Assembly (NCBI RefSeq): GCF_000430045.1
Contig: NZ_KE387023.1
Coordinates: 77,027 to 134,860, forward strand
Direction of reading: 5' to 3'
From: Calidithermus chliarophilus DSM 9957
GTDB taxonomy: Bacteria > Deinococcota > Deinococci > Deinococcales > Thermaceae
Length of the DNA stretch: 57,834 bases
Shown: positions 16,272 through 25,495 of the stretch, one piece after another
How positions within the stretch are numbered: position 1 is the first letter of the stretch
How the letters are laid out: the number at the start of each line of letters is the position of its first letter
Translations under genes and position numbers: made by a program
The notes under the pieces: model-generated
What the model was told of the DNA's origin: nothing
Databases searched by the model: none
Seen by the model: the letters and a program-made list of their open reading frames with translations, nothing else

Positions 16272-17198
16272 CTACGGCAGCAAGTAGGTGGGCGCGGTGC
16301 CGATGCGCAGGTTCTCCAGCCGCACCACCCCGATACCGGCCCCGGCGGGGTTGTCGGCGTCGGGGCCGACCAGGACCAGTTGCACGGGCCGCTCGGCACC
16401 CGCCAGGCCCCGGGCGCGGCCCAAAGCCTGCGCGGTGGTCTCGCCCAGCGCCCGGCTGACGCGGGTGAGGGGCATCTCCCCGACCAGGAAGGTCGCCTTG
16501 AAGCGGTAAGGCTTGGGCTCGCCGGGGAAGGTGCGGGGCAGGCGGAAGGCCACGCTGAGGGTTCCCGCTTCCCCCGGCCCCAGCCGCCGCCCGTCGCCCG
16601 GGGCGTCCCGGGCGGTAAAGCCGTAGTCGAGCACCGCGTCGGCGGCGGCGATCAGGCCCAGGGCGCGGGCCCTGCCCTCGAGGCCCGCGCTCTCGGCCAG
16701 GGCGAAGGCCTGGAAGTCGCTGTTGAGCGGGTCGGGCTGTGGCGCGGCGACGCCCATCACGGTGGCCTGGACGGGCCGGAAGCTCCGGGCCACGCCGGGG
16801 TCGGCGATCTCCTGCCCGTCGGGGAAGGCAGCGTCGGGGAAGGCCCGGACCTCCCGGATCGCCGTGCCGCCCGCGTTGCCCGCCCGGGCATAGGCTTGCA
16901 GGGTGAGGTTCTCCAGCGGCACGCTGCCCAGGTTCTCGACCCGGTAGGTGAGGGTGAGGTAGCGCACGCCCTCGCCGAGGGCGTCGAGGTCGGTGTAGGA
17001 CAGCGGGGTGAAGCGCACGGTCCGGCTGCTGTCGAGCAGGCTCTGCCAGGAGGTGGTGTCCCAGGCCAGGGTGACGCTGCCGAAGGGCTCGAGCGCGGCG
17101 GTCGCGGGGGGCCTCGAGCAGGCCGCCAGCAACCCCAGGAGCCCCAGCAGCGCGGCCCGCAGTGCCGCCGGCCCAAATCCTGCGGCGGGGGCGCTCAA
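16272..17198 (-). CDS. lipoprotein related to the N-terminal domain of the beta-helix lipoprotein
   Basis: A 308-aa exported protein. I place the start at TTG 17198: GAGGAGGAG lies just upstream, and the codon overlaps the TGA of the ABC exporter gene by two bases. The signal RAALLGLLGLLAAC has a lipobox Cys. The mature part mirrors residues about 25-290 of the lipoprotein at 10056-12902: RFTPLSY, VENLGSVPLENLTL, LDYGFTAR and YRFKATFLVGEMPLTRVSRAL. It lacks any beta-helix. It is downstream of the exporter, which may export it or its partners, and just upstream of the DUF6916-like gene. The function is unknown. Confidence 0.8.
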   Translation of the reverse strand: MSAPAAGFGPAALRAALLGLLGLLAACSRPPATAALEPFGSVTLAWDTTSWQSLLDSSRTVRFTPLSYTDLDALGEGVRYLTLTYRVENLGSVPLENLTLQAYARAGNAGGTAIREVRAFPDAAFPDGQEIADPGVARSFRPVQATVMGVAAPQPDPLNSDFQAFALAESAGLEGRARALGLIAAADAVLDYGFTARDAPGDGRRLGPGEAGTLSVAFRLPRTFPGEPKPYRFKATFLVGEMPLTRVSRALGETTAQALGRARGLAGAERPVQLVLVGPDADNPAGAGIGVVRLENLRIGTAPTYLLP

Positions 17199-18982
17199 TC
17201 CTCCTCCTCGCGGAATTGCAGCTCGTAGAGGTCGCGGTACAAGCCGCCCGCCGCCAGCAACTCCTCGTGGGTGCCCTGCTGCACCACCCGGCCGTCCTCG
17301 AGCACCACGATCATGTCGGCGCGGCGCACCGTGGAGAGGCGGTGGGCGATGACGAAGGTGGTGCGGCCTCGCATCAGGGTCTCCAGGGCTTCCTGCACCA
17401 GCATCTCCGACTCGGAGTCGAGGGAGCTGGTGGCCTCGTCGAGGATGAGGATGCGGGGGTTCTTGAGCAGCGCCCGGGCGATGGCGATGCGCTGCCGCTG
17501 CCCGCCCGAGAGCTTGACCCCGCGCTCGCCCACCAGGGTGCCGTAGCCCTCCGGGAAGGCGCTGATGAAGTCGTGGGCGTTGGCGGCCTTGGCCGCCGCC
17601 ACGATCTCGGCCTCGCCGGCCCCGGGGCGGCCGTAGCCGATGTTCTCGGCGATGGAGCCGGAGAAGAGCAGGGTCTCCTGCGGCACGGTGCCCACGTGCG
17701 AGCGCAGCTCGCGCAGGGAGACCTCGCGCACGTCGAGGCCGTCTATGGTGATGCCGCCGCCGGTCACGTCGTAGAAGCGGGGGATCAGGGCCACAAGCGT
17801 GCTCTTGCCCGCGCCGCTGGGGCCCACGACGGCCACCACCTGGCCGGGCTTGGCCTCGAGGCTCACCCCCCGCAGCACCTCCCCCCGCTCGCCGTAGCCG
17901 AAGCGCACGTTCTGGAAGCGGACGTGCCCCTGCACCGCGCTCAGCGGCTTGGGGTGGGCGGGCTCGGGCAGGTCGGGGCGCTCGTCGAGGAGCTCGAAGA
18001 TGCGGCTGCTGGCCCCCAGCGCGCTCTGGAGCTGGGTGAAGATGCCGGTGAAGGTGCCCACCGTGGCCGCGATGTTGAAGGTGTAGAGCACGAAGGTGAA
18101 GAGCTGGCCCGGCCCGATCTCCTTCAGCGCCACCAGCCGCCCGCCGTACCACAGCACCAGCCCCAGCGCGGCGAAGATGGCGAAGAAGACGACGGGGTTG
18201 AGCACGGCCCCCAGCAGCGCGCGGCGCATGGCGACCTGGAAGGACTTGCCGATGAGCTGGCCGTAGCGCCGGGTCTCCTGCGGCTCGGCCGTGAAGGACT
18301 GCACCACCCGGATGCCCGAGAGGGTCTCCTCGGCGCGGGCGTTGGCGTCGGCCACGCGGTCCTGGAACTCCTTGGAAGCCCGCCGGATCATGCGGCCCAG
18401 GAAGATCGCGGCCAGGATCACCACCGGCACCACCGCCAGGATCAGCGCGGTGAGCTTCCAGTTGGTGAGGAAGAGGATCGCCAGGGTGCTCACCAGCACC
18501 AAAGGCTGGGTGAAGAGCTGGACGAGGGTGCTCGAGACCACCGCCTGCACGGTGGAGATGTCGGAGGTCAGGCGGCTGGTGATGTCGCCGGTCTTGTTGC
18601 GCTCGAAGAAGCGCGGGGAGAGGGTGAGCAGGTGGGCGTAGAGCGACTTGCGCAGGTCGGCCACCACCCCCTCGCCCGCGCGGGCCACCAGGTAGCTCTG
18701 CACCCCGCTGAAGACGGCCTGCCCCGCGAAGACCCCGAGCAACACGAACAGGAGCTGGTCGAGGCGGGCGAGGTTGGCCTCGAGGAAGGACACGTCGATG
18801 AGGCGGCCCACCACCTGGGGAAAGATCAGGTTGAAGGCGGTGGAGACCAGGCTGGCGAGCCCGGCCACCACCAGGCCCCAGCGGTAGGGCCTCGTGTAGG
18901 CCAGCAGGCGGCGCAACTGGCCCAGGTCGCGGCGGCTGGGGGGGCGGGCGGGCTCGCGGCGGCTGCGCGGCAGCGAAAACAT
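17195..18982 (-). CDS. ABC-type exporter, fused membrane and ATPase domains
   Basis: A 595-aa half-transporter of the ABCB/MsbA type. The N-terminal part (about 1-330) has six membrane helices, and the C-terminal part is the ATPase. Walker [10 protein letters not shown] lies near residue 387, followed by the Q-loop [11 protein letters not shown], signature LSGGQRQR (about 490), Walker [13 protein letters not shown] (about 505) and H-loop AHRLST. The family exports lipids, drugs or peptides. Since the locus holds lipoproteins and a RiPP-like peptide, a peptide or lipid substrate is possible but not shown. The start is ATG 18982. Its stop overlaps the TTG start of the lipoprotein, so they form one operon. 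Confidence 0.93.
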   Translation of the reverse strand: MFSLPRSRREPARPPSRRDLGQLRRLLAYTRPYRWGLVVAGLASLVSTAFNLIFPQVVGRLIDVSFLEANLARLDQLLFVLLGVFAGQAVFSGVQSYLVARAGEGVVADLRKSLYAHLLTLSPRFFERNKTGDITSRLTSDISTVQAVVSSTLVQLFTQPLVLVSTLAILFLTNWKLTALILAVVPVVILAAIFLGRMIRRASKEFQDRVADANARAEETLSGIRVVQSFTAEPQETRRYGQLIGKSFQVAMRRALLGAVLNPVVFFAIFAALGLVLWYGGRLVALKEIGPGQLFTFVLYTFNIAATVGTFTGIFTQLQSALGASSRIFELLDERPDLPEPAHPKPLSAVQGHVRFQNVRFGYGERGEVLRGVSLEAKPGQVVAVVGPSGAGKSTLVALIPRFYDVTGGGITIDGLDVREVSLRELRSHVGTVPQETLLFSGSIAENIGYGRPGAGEAEIVAAAKAANAHDFISAFPEGYGTLVGERGVKLSGGQRQRIAIARALLKNPRILILDEATSSLDSESEMLVQEALETLMRGRTTFVIAHRLSTVRRADMIVVLEDGRVVQQGTHEELLAAGGLYRDLYELQFREEED

Positions 18983-19035
18983 GAGCGCATTCTAGCCCTT
19001 CCTCAGGGGCCGACCCTCGCCCCGGACACGGTTGG

Positions 19036-19041
19036 TAGACT
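19036..19041 (+). promoter_or_regulatory. leaderless-type -10 box of trmI
   Basis: TAGACT stands seven bases before the GTG start at 19049 with no Shine-Dalgarno between them. This geometry recurs in the window before 7246, 43806, 46004 and 49619 and implies a transcript that begins at or next to the start codon. No clear -35 box was found. Confidence 0.5.
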
Positions 19042-19048
19042 GGCCTTC

Positions 19049-19831
19049 GTGAACTACGGCGAGTGGGTCCTGCTCCAGGACCGGCGCGGGCGCAATTACC
19101 TCTTCCGCCTGAAGGAGGGCGGCAGCTTCGACACCCAGCGGGGCTCCATCCGGCACGAGCAGGTCCTGGGGGCCGGATATGGCCGCACCGTCGCCACGCC
19201 GCAGGGCGAGCCCTTCAGCGTGCACAAGCCCACCCTCGAGGACTACGTGCTGCACATGCCGCGCGAGGCCACACCCACCTACCCCAAGGACGCCGCCACC
19301 ATCGCCTTCCTGCTCGACCTAGCCCCTGGGATGCGGGTGCTCGAGGCCGGCTCGGGCTCGGGCGGCCTCACCCTCTTCCTCGCCCGCGCGGTGGGCCCCG
19401 GCGGGGAGGTCTGGAGCTACGAGACCCGCGAGCGCCACCAACAAAAGGCCCGCCACAACCTGCAAGCCTTCGAGGACTGGGGCAACGTGACGTGGGTGCT
19501 GGGCGACCTCTCGGCCCTCGAGCCCCCCGCCGAACCCTTCGACGGCGTCGCCCTCGACCTGATGGAGCCCTGGAGCGTCCTCCCCGCCCTCACCCCCGCC
19601 CTCAAGCCCGACCGCTTCCTGGTGTGCTACCTGCCCAACCTCACCCAGGTGGTCACCTTGCTCGAGCACCTCAAGGCCCAGGCCCTCCCCTACCTCCACG
19701 AGCGAACGCTCGAGGTCATCCACCGCGAGTGGGACGTGCGCCCCCCCATCGCCCACCCCAAGTTCCAACAGGTAGGCCACACCGCCTTCCTGGTGCAGTT
19801 GCGGCGGCTGGCGGGGAGCGGTAAGCCCTAA
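19049..19831 (+). CDS. trmI: TrmI, tRNA (adenine-58-N1)-methyltransferase
   Basis: Methylates A58 in the T-loop of tRNA using S-adenosylmethionine. The 260-aa protein follows T. thermophilus TrmI closely, by recall: RPTLEEYLLHM there, KPTLEDYVLHM here; then TPTYPKDAATIAFLLDLAPG, the SAM loop RVLEAGSGSGGLTLFLARAV, LDLMEPW and HPKFQQVGHTAFLV. In the family this modification supports growth at high temperature. The start is GTG 19049, chosen from the family N-terminus and the TAGACT box just upstream; the longer open frame upstream is antisense to the exporter. A GC hairpin (19839-19860) follows the stop. Confidence 0.95.
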   Translation: MNYGEWVLLQDRRGRNYLFRLKEGGSFDTQRGSIRHEQVLGAGYGRTVATPQGEPFSVHKPTLEDYVLHMPREATPTYPKDAATIAFLLDLAPGMRVLEAGSGSGGLTLFLARAVGPGGEVWSYETRERHQQKARHNLQAFEDWGNVTWVLGDLSALEPPAEPFDGVALDLMEPWSVLPALTPALKPDRFLVCYLPNLTQVVTLLEHLKAQALPYLHERTLEVIHREWDVRPPIAHPKFQQVGHTAFLVQLRRLAGSGKP

Positions 19832-19838
19832 GGAAAAA

Positions 19839-19860
19839 GGGCGGGCACGGGGGCCCGCCC
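19839..19860. terminator. GC-rich hairpin after trmI
   Basis: GGGCGGGC (19839-19846) pairs with GCCCGCCC (19853-19860) around a six-base loop. No T-run follows on the plus strand, but a run of five A (19834-19838) precedes it, so it would read as an intrinsic terminator on the minus strand. Together with TGTAGGGGC on its flank it resembles the hairpin at 25496-25519, so it may be a dispersed palindrome rather than a dedicated terminator. Confidence 0.45.
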
Positions 19861-19861
19861 C

Positions 19862-19950
19862 TACAGAAGGCGTCTTGCGTTTTGCGTTTGGCGTTTGGCG
19901 TCTTGCGTTTGGCGTTTGGCGTTTGGCGTACGGCGTAGGACGTACGACCC
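19862..19950. repeat. composite repeat copy C, heptamer and ACGTACG modules
   Basis: Minus orientation relative to copy A. About nine GCGTTTG/GCGTCTT-type heptamers span 19869-19930, followed by GTACGGCGTAGGACGTACGA at 19927-19946. The GC-rich double palindrome and the GTCGATAG module are absent. It lies directly upstream of the alpha/beta hydrolase gene, whose promoter must therefore sit within or against the repeat. Confidence 0.75.
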
Positions 19951-19964
19951 TGTAAGGTAGACCT

Positions 19965-20675
19965 ATGACCGGAGTGGTATTGCTCCACGCCTTCCCCTAC
20001 CCCACGATGTGGGGGCCGCAGCTCGAGGTGCTCCAGCCGCGCTATCCGGTGATCGCGCCCGACTACCTGGGCAAGCCCCTCCCCGAAGCCGCCTCACAGG
20101 TGTTGCGGGCGATGGACTGGCTCGAGTGGGAGCGGGCCGTGCTGGTGGGGCTGTCGATGGGCGGCTACCTGGCCTTCGAGCTGTGGCGACAGGCCCCGGA
20201 GCGCGTGGCCGGGCTGGTGCTGGCCGATACCCGCGCGGGGGCCGACGACGAGGCGGGCCGGCGCACCCGTGACCAGCAGGCCGCCCGCGTCCGGGCCGAG
20301 GGGCTGGACTGGCTGCCCGAAGCCCTGCTGCCCAACCACCTGGGCAAGACCACCCGCGAGCACGAGGCCGAGATCGTGCAAAACGCCGCTCAGATGATCC
20401 TGGCCAACGAGCCCGAGCGGGTGGCGCGCAGCCTCGAGGCCCTGCGCGACCGCCCCGACTCGAGGCCCCTGCTCGCCAGCATCACCGCCCCCACCCTGAT
20501 CCTGGTGGGCGAGGAGGACGCCGTGACCCCCGTAGCCGAGGCGCGGGCCATGTACGAGGCCATCGAGGGCAGCCAGATGCTGATCCTGCCCGAGGCCGGG
20601 CACCTCTCGAGCCTGGAGAGCCCCGCCGCCTTCAACACCGCGCTGCTGGGCTTTCTGGCCCAGGTCCTGAGCTGA
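19965..20675 (+). CDS. alpha/beta-hydrolase
   Basis: A 236-aa hydrolase of the esterase or carboxylesterase type. The catalytic triad is visible: Ser in VLVGLSMGGYLAFEL, Asp in ILVGEEDAVTPV and His in LPEAGHLSSLE. The oxyanion loop begins at LLHAFPYPTMW. It is cytosolic with no signal peptide. Similar proteins act on small esters, lactones or enol-lactones; the substrate cannot be told here. The start ATG 19965 has no Shine-Dalgarno; TAAGGT-like bases a few nucleotides upstream suggest a leaderless transcript. It converges with the LacI-family gene across 8 bases. Confidence 0.87.
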   Translation: MTGVVLLHAFPYPTMWGPQLEVLQPRYPVIAPDYLGKPLPEAASQVLRAMDWLEWERAVLVGLSMGGYLAFELWRQAPERVAGLVLADTRAGADDEAGRRTRDQQAARVRAEGLDWLPEALLPNHLGKTTREHEAEIVQNAAQMILANEPERVARSLEALRDRPDSRPLLASITAPTLILVGEEDAVTPVAEARAMYEAIEGSQMLILPEAGHLSSLESPAAFNTALLGFLAQVLS

Positions 20676-20683
20676 GCCCCTGC

Positions 20684-21769
20684 TCAGGGGCGAGGGGGCG
20701 GCCCGCTGGACTCCCGCACGATGAGCCGGGTGGGCAGCACCACGGGCTCCAGGGGTTCGCGGCCCTCGAGATGCGCGATGAGCATCTGCCCGGCGCGGCG
20801 CCCCTTCTCCACGTGGTCCTGCCGCACCGTCGTCAGGGGCGGGGACGTGCGGGCCGCCACCGGCGCGTCGTCGTAGCCTACGACCGAGAGCTCGCGCGGC
20901 ACGGCGACGCCCTGCTGGGCCGCGTAGCCCAGCACCCCCAGCGCGAGCTGGTCGCTCATGGCCAGGACGGCGGTTGGCCTGGGCTCCAGCCGCAGCAGCG
21001 CCTCGGCCGCCTCCCGGCCCGCCTCGGGGGTGTTGTCGGGGCACTCGAACACGGCCACGTCGCGCTCCCAGGACAGGCCGGCCGCCTCGAGCGCGGCCCG
21101 GTAGCCCTGCAGGCGGGCGCGGGTAGGGCCGTAGGAGGCGCGGGACTGCTGAGGCGGGGAGAGGAACCCCCCAGTGCTGTCGTGGGCTAGCTGCAGCGAG
21201 ACGACCCCCAGGCGGCGGTGACCGAGCCCCAGAAGGTGCTCGGCGGCCGCGCGGGCCCCGCCCACGTCGTCCACGGTGACGAACGGGAAACCAGGTGCGG
21301 TGCGGAAGTTGTCGACGAGCACCGTGGGCAATTTGCGCCCGACCACCGCCTCGTACAGCGGGTCGCCGTCGGCGAAGCACTGCACCACGAAGCCGTCCAC
21401 GCTGGCGGTGGCGGCGAGGGTGAGGCTCTGGTCGGGCGCCGTGCCCACCAGCAGCAGCCCGTAGCCGGCCTGTTCGGCCTCGAGGGCGATGCCCTGGATG
21501 AACAGCGGGGCCACGGGGTCGGTAAAGGCGTAGGACAGGCGGTCCGGGTAGACCACGCCGATGGCCCCCACCCGGCCGCGGCGCAGCCCCCGGGCCATGG
21601 GGTCGGGGCCGGAGTAGCCCAGCCGCCGCGCGGTCTCGAAGACGCGCTCCCGCAGCTCGGGCGATAGCTGGTCGGGACGGTTGTAGGCATTGGAAACTGT
21701 GGAGGTCGCCACCCCCAGCGCCTCGGCGATGTCCTTGAGCGTGACCTTCTTGTCCGGCTTGACACCCAT
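20684..21769 (-). CDS. LacI-family transcriptional regulator
   Basis: A 361-aa repressor-like protein. The N-terminal helix-turn-helix VTLKDIAEALGVATSTVSNA and hinge RLGYSGPDPMARGLRRGR lead into a sugar-binding periplasmic-fold domain with VDGFVVQCF, FVTVDDVGGARAAAEHLL and LSVVGYDDAPVA. The effector is probably a sugar or nucleoside but is not defined. Its start ATG 21769 is divergent from a promoter that drives the 69-aa gene at 21836. The palindrome CTGAAACGATTCAG (21788-21801), of LacI operator type, overlaps both start regions, so it probably controls itself and the small gene. No transport or catabolic gene is next to it. Confidence 0.92.
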   Translation of the reverse strand: MGVKPDKKVTLKDIAEALGVATSTVSNAYNRPDQLSPELRERVFETARRLGYSGPDPMARGLRRGRVGAIGVVYPDRLSYAFTDPVAPLFIQGIALEAEQAGYGLLLVGTAPDQSLTLAATASVDGFVVQCFADGDPLYEAVVGRKLPTVLVDNFRTAPGFPFVTVDDVGGARAAAEHLLGLGHRRLGVVSLQLAHDSTGGFLSPPQQSRASYGPTRARLQGYRAALEAAGLSWERDVAVFECPDNTPEAGREAAEALLRLEPRPTAVLAMSDQLALGVLGYAAQQGVAVPRELSVVGYDDAPVAARTSPPLTTVRQDHVEKGRRAGQMLIAHLEGREPLEPVVLPTRLIVRESSGPPPRP

Positions 21770-21820
21770 CCCCGCTATGCTATACTACTGAAACGATTCA
21801 GATGCGTCCCCGTCTGAATC
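21759..21820 (+). promoter_or_regulatory. LacI-type operator and strong divergent promoter
   Basis: On the plus strand TTGACA (21759-21764) and TATACT (21781-21786), 16 bases apart, form a near-consensus promoter. CTGAAACGATTCAG (21788-21801) is a LacI-type palindrome immediately downstream, where a bound repressor would block initiation. A second inverted repeat, GATTCAGA (21795-21802) and TCTGAATC (21813-21820), overlaps it. On the minus strand TAGCAT (plus 21777-21782) lies seven bases before the LacI start codon, so the two promoters are interleaved. Confidence 0.8.
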
Positions 21821-21835
21821 CCACAGGAGGAAGCC

Positions 21836-22045
21836 ATGCTTGATCAACACTTCGTCTCGGTGGTTCTGGCCCGCGAACTCATGGAAGAGACCCTCGAGGG
21901 CAGCCGTCCCGGCACAGCTTCTGGTCGCGACACGCAGGAAATCCTTCTGGGGGCTGCGGCGCCCCGGCGCGGGGGCTGGCTCGAGTTCCTGCTGCGGCGC
22001 TGGACTGTGCGGCATCCCGTGGCCAAGACCCAGGCCGAGTGCTGA
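21836..22045 (+). CDS. 69-aa small protein under a LacI-type promoter
   Basis: A small ORF with AGGAGGA seven to eight bases before ATG 21836 and codon use like the neighbouring genes. The product starts MLDQHFVSVVLARELMEET, has a Gly/Arg-rich centre and ends WLEFLLRRWTVRHPVAKT. It has no transmembrane segment or recognisable domain; helical N- and C-terminal parts are likely. It is the only gene on its transcript, because a hairpin follows (22065-22084) and the next gene is on the other strand. A dedicated operator for a lone small protein is unusual. The transcript could also act as a regulatory RNA. Confidence 0.6.
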   Translation: MLDQHFVSVVLARELMEETLEGSRPGTASGRDTQEILLGAAAPRRGGWLEFLLRRWTVRHPVAKTQAEC

Positions 22046-22064
22046 TTCGACCCCCCGACCTATC

Positions 22065-22084
22065 GGGCACCCTGGCGGGTGCCC
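22065..22084 (+). terminator. hairpin after the small gene
   Basis: GGGCACC (22065-22071) pairs with GGTGCCC (22078-22084) around a six-base loop; the downstream stretch TCGCGTTT has only a short T-run. It is a likely terminator for the 69-aa gene, and it also stands before the 3' end of ppsR on the other strand. Confidence 0.5.
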
Positions 22085-22110
22085 TCGCGTTTGGACCGGT
22101 CCGGGTGGCC

Positions 22111-22938
22111 CTACCCGATGCGCCGCGTTAGGTGCGCGGTCTGCACGATGGTGGTGGCGATCTCCTCGATGGAGGCGGCGGTGGTGTCGAAGAAGCGGAT
22201 GCCGTTGGCACGGAAGAGCTGCTCGGCCCGCCGCACCTCGTACTCGCAGCGCTCGAGCGCCGCGTAGGAGCTGCCGGGGCGCCGCTGGGTGCGGATCTGG
22301 TGGAGCCGGGCGGGGTCGATGGTGAGGCCGAAGATCTTGCCCCGGTGGGGCTTGAGCGGCTCGGGCAGCTCCTGGCGCTCGAAGTCGTCCTCGGCCAGGG
22401 GGTAGTTGGAGGCGCGGATGCCGTACTGCAGGCCCAGGAAGAGGCAGGTGGGGGTCTTGCCCGCCCGCGAGACCCCGATGAGGATCACGTCGGCGAGCTG
22501 GTAGTGCTTCTCCCCCACCCCGTCGTCGGTGGTGAGGGCGAAGTCCACCGCGTCGATGCGGGTGAAGTAGGCGCTCACGTCGCCGATGCTGTGGTAGCGG
22601 CCCACCCGGGGCGTGGTGGGCTGGCCGAGCTCGGCCTCGAGCACGCTCAGGTAGGGCGTGAAGAGGTCGAAGAACAGGGCGGGGGCGGTCTCGAGCCGCG
22701 CCAGCAGGCCGGGGTTGGTGAGGGTGCTGAAGAGGATGGGCCGCTCGCCCCCGCCGCGGTAGCGCGCGGTGATCTCCTCCACCACCGCCTGCACCTCGGC
22801 CTCGGTGTCCGTGAAGGGGCGCGTTAAGTATTCGAAACGCACCCCCTCGAAGTGGGCCAGCAGGCTACGGGCCACCGCCTCGGCGGTGAGGCCGGTGTGG
22901 TCGGAAACGATGAAGACGGCGCGGGAACGGGGCTCCAT
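22111..22938 (-). CDS. ppsR: PEP synthase regulatory kinase/phosphorylase (PpsR, DUF299)
   Basis: Controls PEP synthase by ADP-dependent phosphorylation and Pi-dependent dephosphorylation of a Thr next to the catalytic His. The 275-aa protein has the family start [20 protein letters not shown], the P-loop [10 protein letters not shown] (about 155-164) in [20 protein letters not shown], and HYQLADV. The start is ATG 22938. It is divergent from ppsA, its expected target, with a 143-base shared promoter region. The pairing of the two genes supports both calls. Confidence 0.93.
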   Translation of the reverse strand: MEPRSRAVFIVSDHTGLTAEAVARSLLAHFEGVRFEYLTRPFTDTEAEVQAVVEEITARYRGGGERPILFSTLTNPGLLARLETAPALFFDLFTPYLSVLEAELGQPTTPRVGRYHSIGDVSAYFTRIDAVDFALTTDDGVGEKHYQLADVILIGVSRAGKTPTCLFLGLQYGIRASNYPLAEDDFERQELPEPLKPHRGKIFGLTIDPARLHQIRTQRRPGSSYAALERCEYEVRRAEQLFRANGIRFFDTTAASIEEIATTIVQTAHLTRRIG

Positions 22939-22989
22939 GCCCCAAGTGTAATCGGGCCCGGGAGCACCGCGCCGGTGGTGTAGGTGTGC

Positions 22990-23018
22990 TTGTTACAGGC
23001 CCCGTAACGGTGTACACA
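22990..23018 (+). promoter_or_regulatory. probable ppsA promoter with inverted repeat
   Basis: TTGTTA (22990-22995) and TACACA (23013-23018) are spaced by 17 bases. GTTAC (22992-22996) and GTAAC (23004-23008) form an inverted repeat inside the promoter, a possible operator. The region is shared with the divergent ppsR gene. Confidence 0.45.
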
Positions 23019-23081
23019 AGAACCGGGGGCGGCCTTTTTACACCCTGCCGCTTAATGCACCCTGGAGCGCAGGAGGAAGGC

Positions 23082-25475
23082 ATGGCCTACATTCGCTGGT
23101 TCGACACCCTGAGCATGAACGACCTACCCCACGTCGGGGGCAAGAACGCCTCCATCGGGGAGATGATCGCCAAGCTTTCGCAAGCCGGGGTGCGGGTGCC
23201 CGGAGGATTCGCCACCACCGCGCTGGCCTTCCAGGACTTCCTGGCCCACAACGGCCTCGAGGGCTTCATCCGCCAGGCCCTGCAGGGCCTCGACACCGAC
23301 GACGTGGACGCGCTGGCCCGAGTAGGCGCCCGCATCCGGGCCGCCGTAGAGGCCGCCGAGCTACCCAAGGCCCTCGAGGTAGCCATCGTAGACGCCTACA
23401 TCCGCCTTCAGCGCCAGTCCGGCGCTGATTTTTCCGTCGCGGTGCGCTCTTCGGCCACCGCCGAGGACCTGCCCGAGGCCAGCTTCGCCGGCCAGCAGGA
23501 GACCTTCCTCAACGTGCGGGGCGTGGACGGCGTGCTGCTGCACGTCAAAAAGGTCTTCGCCTCGCTCTACAACGACCGGGCCATCGCCTACCGCGTGCAC
23601 CACGGCTTCGCCCACGAGGAGGTGGCGCTGTCGGCCGGGGTGCAGCGCATGGTGCGAAGCGACCTGGGCGCCAGCGGCGTGGCCTTCACCCTCGACACCG
23701 AGTCGGGCTTCCGCGACGCGGTGTTCATCACCTCCAGCTACGGCCTGGGCGAACTGCTGGTGCAGGGCGCGGTCAACCCCGACGAGTTCTACGTCTACAA
23801 GCCCGCCCTGCGCGCGGGCAAAAAGGCCATCCTCCAGCGCAGCCTGGGCAGCAAGCTGCAGAAGATGGTCTACGGCGAGGGCGGCGTGCAGACGGTGGAG
23901 ACCTCGCCCGAGGAGCGCCGCCGCTTCTCGCTGTCCGACGAGGACGTGCTCGAGCTCGCCCGCCAGGCCCTCCTCATCGAGGAGCACTACGGCCGCCCCA
24001 TGGACATCGAGTGGGCCAAGGACGGCCAGGACGGCAAGATCTACATCCTGCAGGCCCGGCCCGAGACGGTGCAAAGCCGCAGCGGGCGGGTCATCGAGCG
24101 CTTCAGCATGACCGAGCGGGCCGAGATCCTGGTGACGGGCCGCGCGGTGGGCTCGCGCATCGGGGCGGGCACCGTGCGCGTGATCTCCTCCCCCAAGGAG
24201 ATGAACCGGGTGCAGCCGGGCGACGTGCTGGTGGCCGACATGACCGACCCCGACTGGGAGCCGGTGATGAAGCGGGCCGCGGCCATCGTGACCAACCGGG
24301 GCGGGCGCACCTGCCACGCCGCCATCGTCGCCCGCGAGCTGGGCATCCCGGCGGTGGTGGGCACCGGCGACGCCACCCGCGTGCTGCGCGACGGCGACGC
24401 CGTGACGGTCTCCTGCGCCGAGGGCGACACCGGGCGGGTCTACAAGGGGAGCCCGAAGTTCGAGCTGCGGCGCATCGAGCTCGACAAGATGCCCGAGATC
24501 CCGGTCAAGATCATGATGAACGTCGCCAGCCCCGAGCGGGCCTTCAGCTTCGCCAACTTGCCCCACGCGGGGGTGGGGCTGGCGCGCCTCGAGTTCATCA
24601 TCAACAACGTCATCGGGGTGCACCCCAAGGCCCTGCTGGACTTCGAGCGCCTCGAGCCCGCCCTCAAGGCCGAGATCGAGCGGCGCACCGCCGGCTACGC
24701 CTCCCCCGCCGACTTCTTCCGCGAGAAGCTGGCCGAGGGCGTGGGGATGATCGCCGCGGCCTTCGCGCCCCACCCCGTGATCGTGCGGCTGTCGGACTTC
24801 AAGTCCAACGAGTACGCGCACCTCCTGGGCGGCACCCTCTACGAGCCCAAGGAGGAAAACCCCATGATCGGCTTCCGGGGTGCCTCGCGCTACCGCAGCG
24901 CCGACTTCGCCGAAGCTTTCGCGCTCGAGTGCCAGGCACTCAAAAAAGTACGGGACGAGTTCGGTCTGACCAACGTATGGGTCATGATCCCCTTCGTGCG
25001 CACCGTGGGTGAGGCACGGCAGGTGATCGAGATCCTGAAGTCCCACGGCCTTGAGAGGCAGGTTTCGGAGCCGGATGGCTCCGTGCGCGGCCAGAACGGT
25101 CTGAAGCTCATCATGATGTGCGAGGTGCCCTCCAACGCCATCCTGGCCGAGGCCTTCCTGGAGCTCTTCGACGGCTTCTCCATCGGCTCCAACGACCTCA
25201 CCCAGCTCACCCTGGCCCTCGACCGCGACTCGGGGCTGGTGGCCGAGCTCTTCGACGAGCAGGACGAGGCGGTGAAGTTCCTGCTCGCGCGCGCCATCCA
25301 GGCGGCCAAGAAGATGGGCAAGTACATCGGCATCTGCGGGCAGGGCCCCTCCGACCACCCCGAGCTCGCCGAGTGGCTGGTGCAGCAGGGCATCGAGAGC
25401 ATGTCGCTCAACCCCGACAGCGTGCTCGAGACCTGGCTCTACCTGGCCGAGCGGCAAAAGGCGGCCGTGGGCTGA
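23082..25475 (+). CDS. ppsA: phosphoenolpyruvate synthase
   Basis: Converts pyruvate, ATP and water to PEP, AMP and phosphate in gluconeogenesis. The 797-aa protein has the N-terminal ATP-binding domain ([40 protein letters not shown]), the swivelling phosphohistidine domain with [18 protein letters not shown] (His412), and the C-terminal PEP/pyruvate barrel with [11 protein letters not shown] and [18 protein letters not shown] chose ATG 23082 because of AGGAGGA just upstream and the family N-terminus; the open frame from 22986 crosses the promoter. It is divergent from ppsR. Confidence 0.96.
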   Translation: MAYIRWFDTLSMNDLPHVGGKNASIGEMIAKLSQAGVRVPGGFATTALAFQDFLAHNGLEGFIRQALQGLDTDDVDALARVGARIRAAVEAAELPKALEVAIVDAYIRLQRQSGADFSVAVRSSATAEDLPEASFAGQQETFLNVRGVDGVLLHVKKVFASLYNDRAIAYRVHHGFAHEEVALSAGVQRMVRSDLGASGVAFTLDTESGFRDAVFITSSYGLGELLVQGAVNPDEFYVYKPALRAGKKAILQRSLGSKLQKMVYGEGGVQTVETSPEERRRFSLSDEDVLELARQALLIEEHYGRPMDIEWAKDGQDGKIYILQARPETVQSRSGRVIERFSMTERAEILVTGRAVGSRIGAGTVRVISSPKEMNRVQPGDVLVADMTDPDWEPVMKRAAAIVTNRGGRTCHAAIVARELGIPAVVGTGDATRVLRDGDAVTVSCAEGDTGRVYKGSPKFELRRIELDKMPEIPVKIMMNVASPERAFSFANLPHAGVGLARLEFIINNVIGVHPKALLDFERLEPALKAEIERRTAGYASPADFFREKLAEGVGMIAAAFAPHPVIVRLSDFKSNEYAHLLGGTLYEPKEENPMIGFRGASRYRSADFAEAFALECQALKKVRDEFGLTNVWVMIPFVRTVGEARQVIEILKSHGLERQVSEPDGSVRGQNGLKLIMMCEVPSNAILAEAFLELFDGFSIGSNDLTQLTLALDRDSGLVAELFDEQDEAVKFLLARAIQAAKKMGKYIGICGQGPSDHPELAEWLVQQGIESMSLNPDSVLETWLYLAERQKAAVG

Positions 25476-25495
25476 GCCGACGGAGCACTTTTGTA

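Noticed and set aside
15888-19030. Long plus-strand open frames opposite the DUF6916-like, lipoprotein and exporter genes
   Set aside because: They have no family resemblance; the minus-strand genes have signal peptides and ABC motifs.
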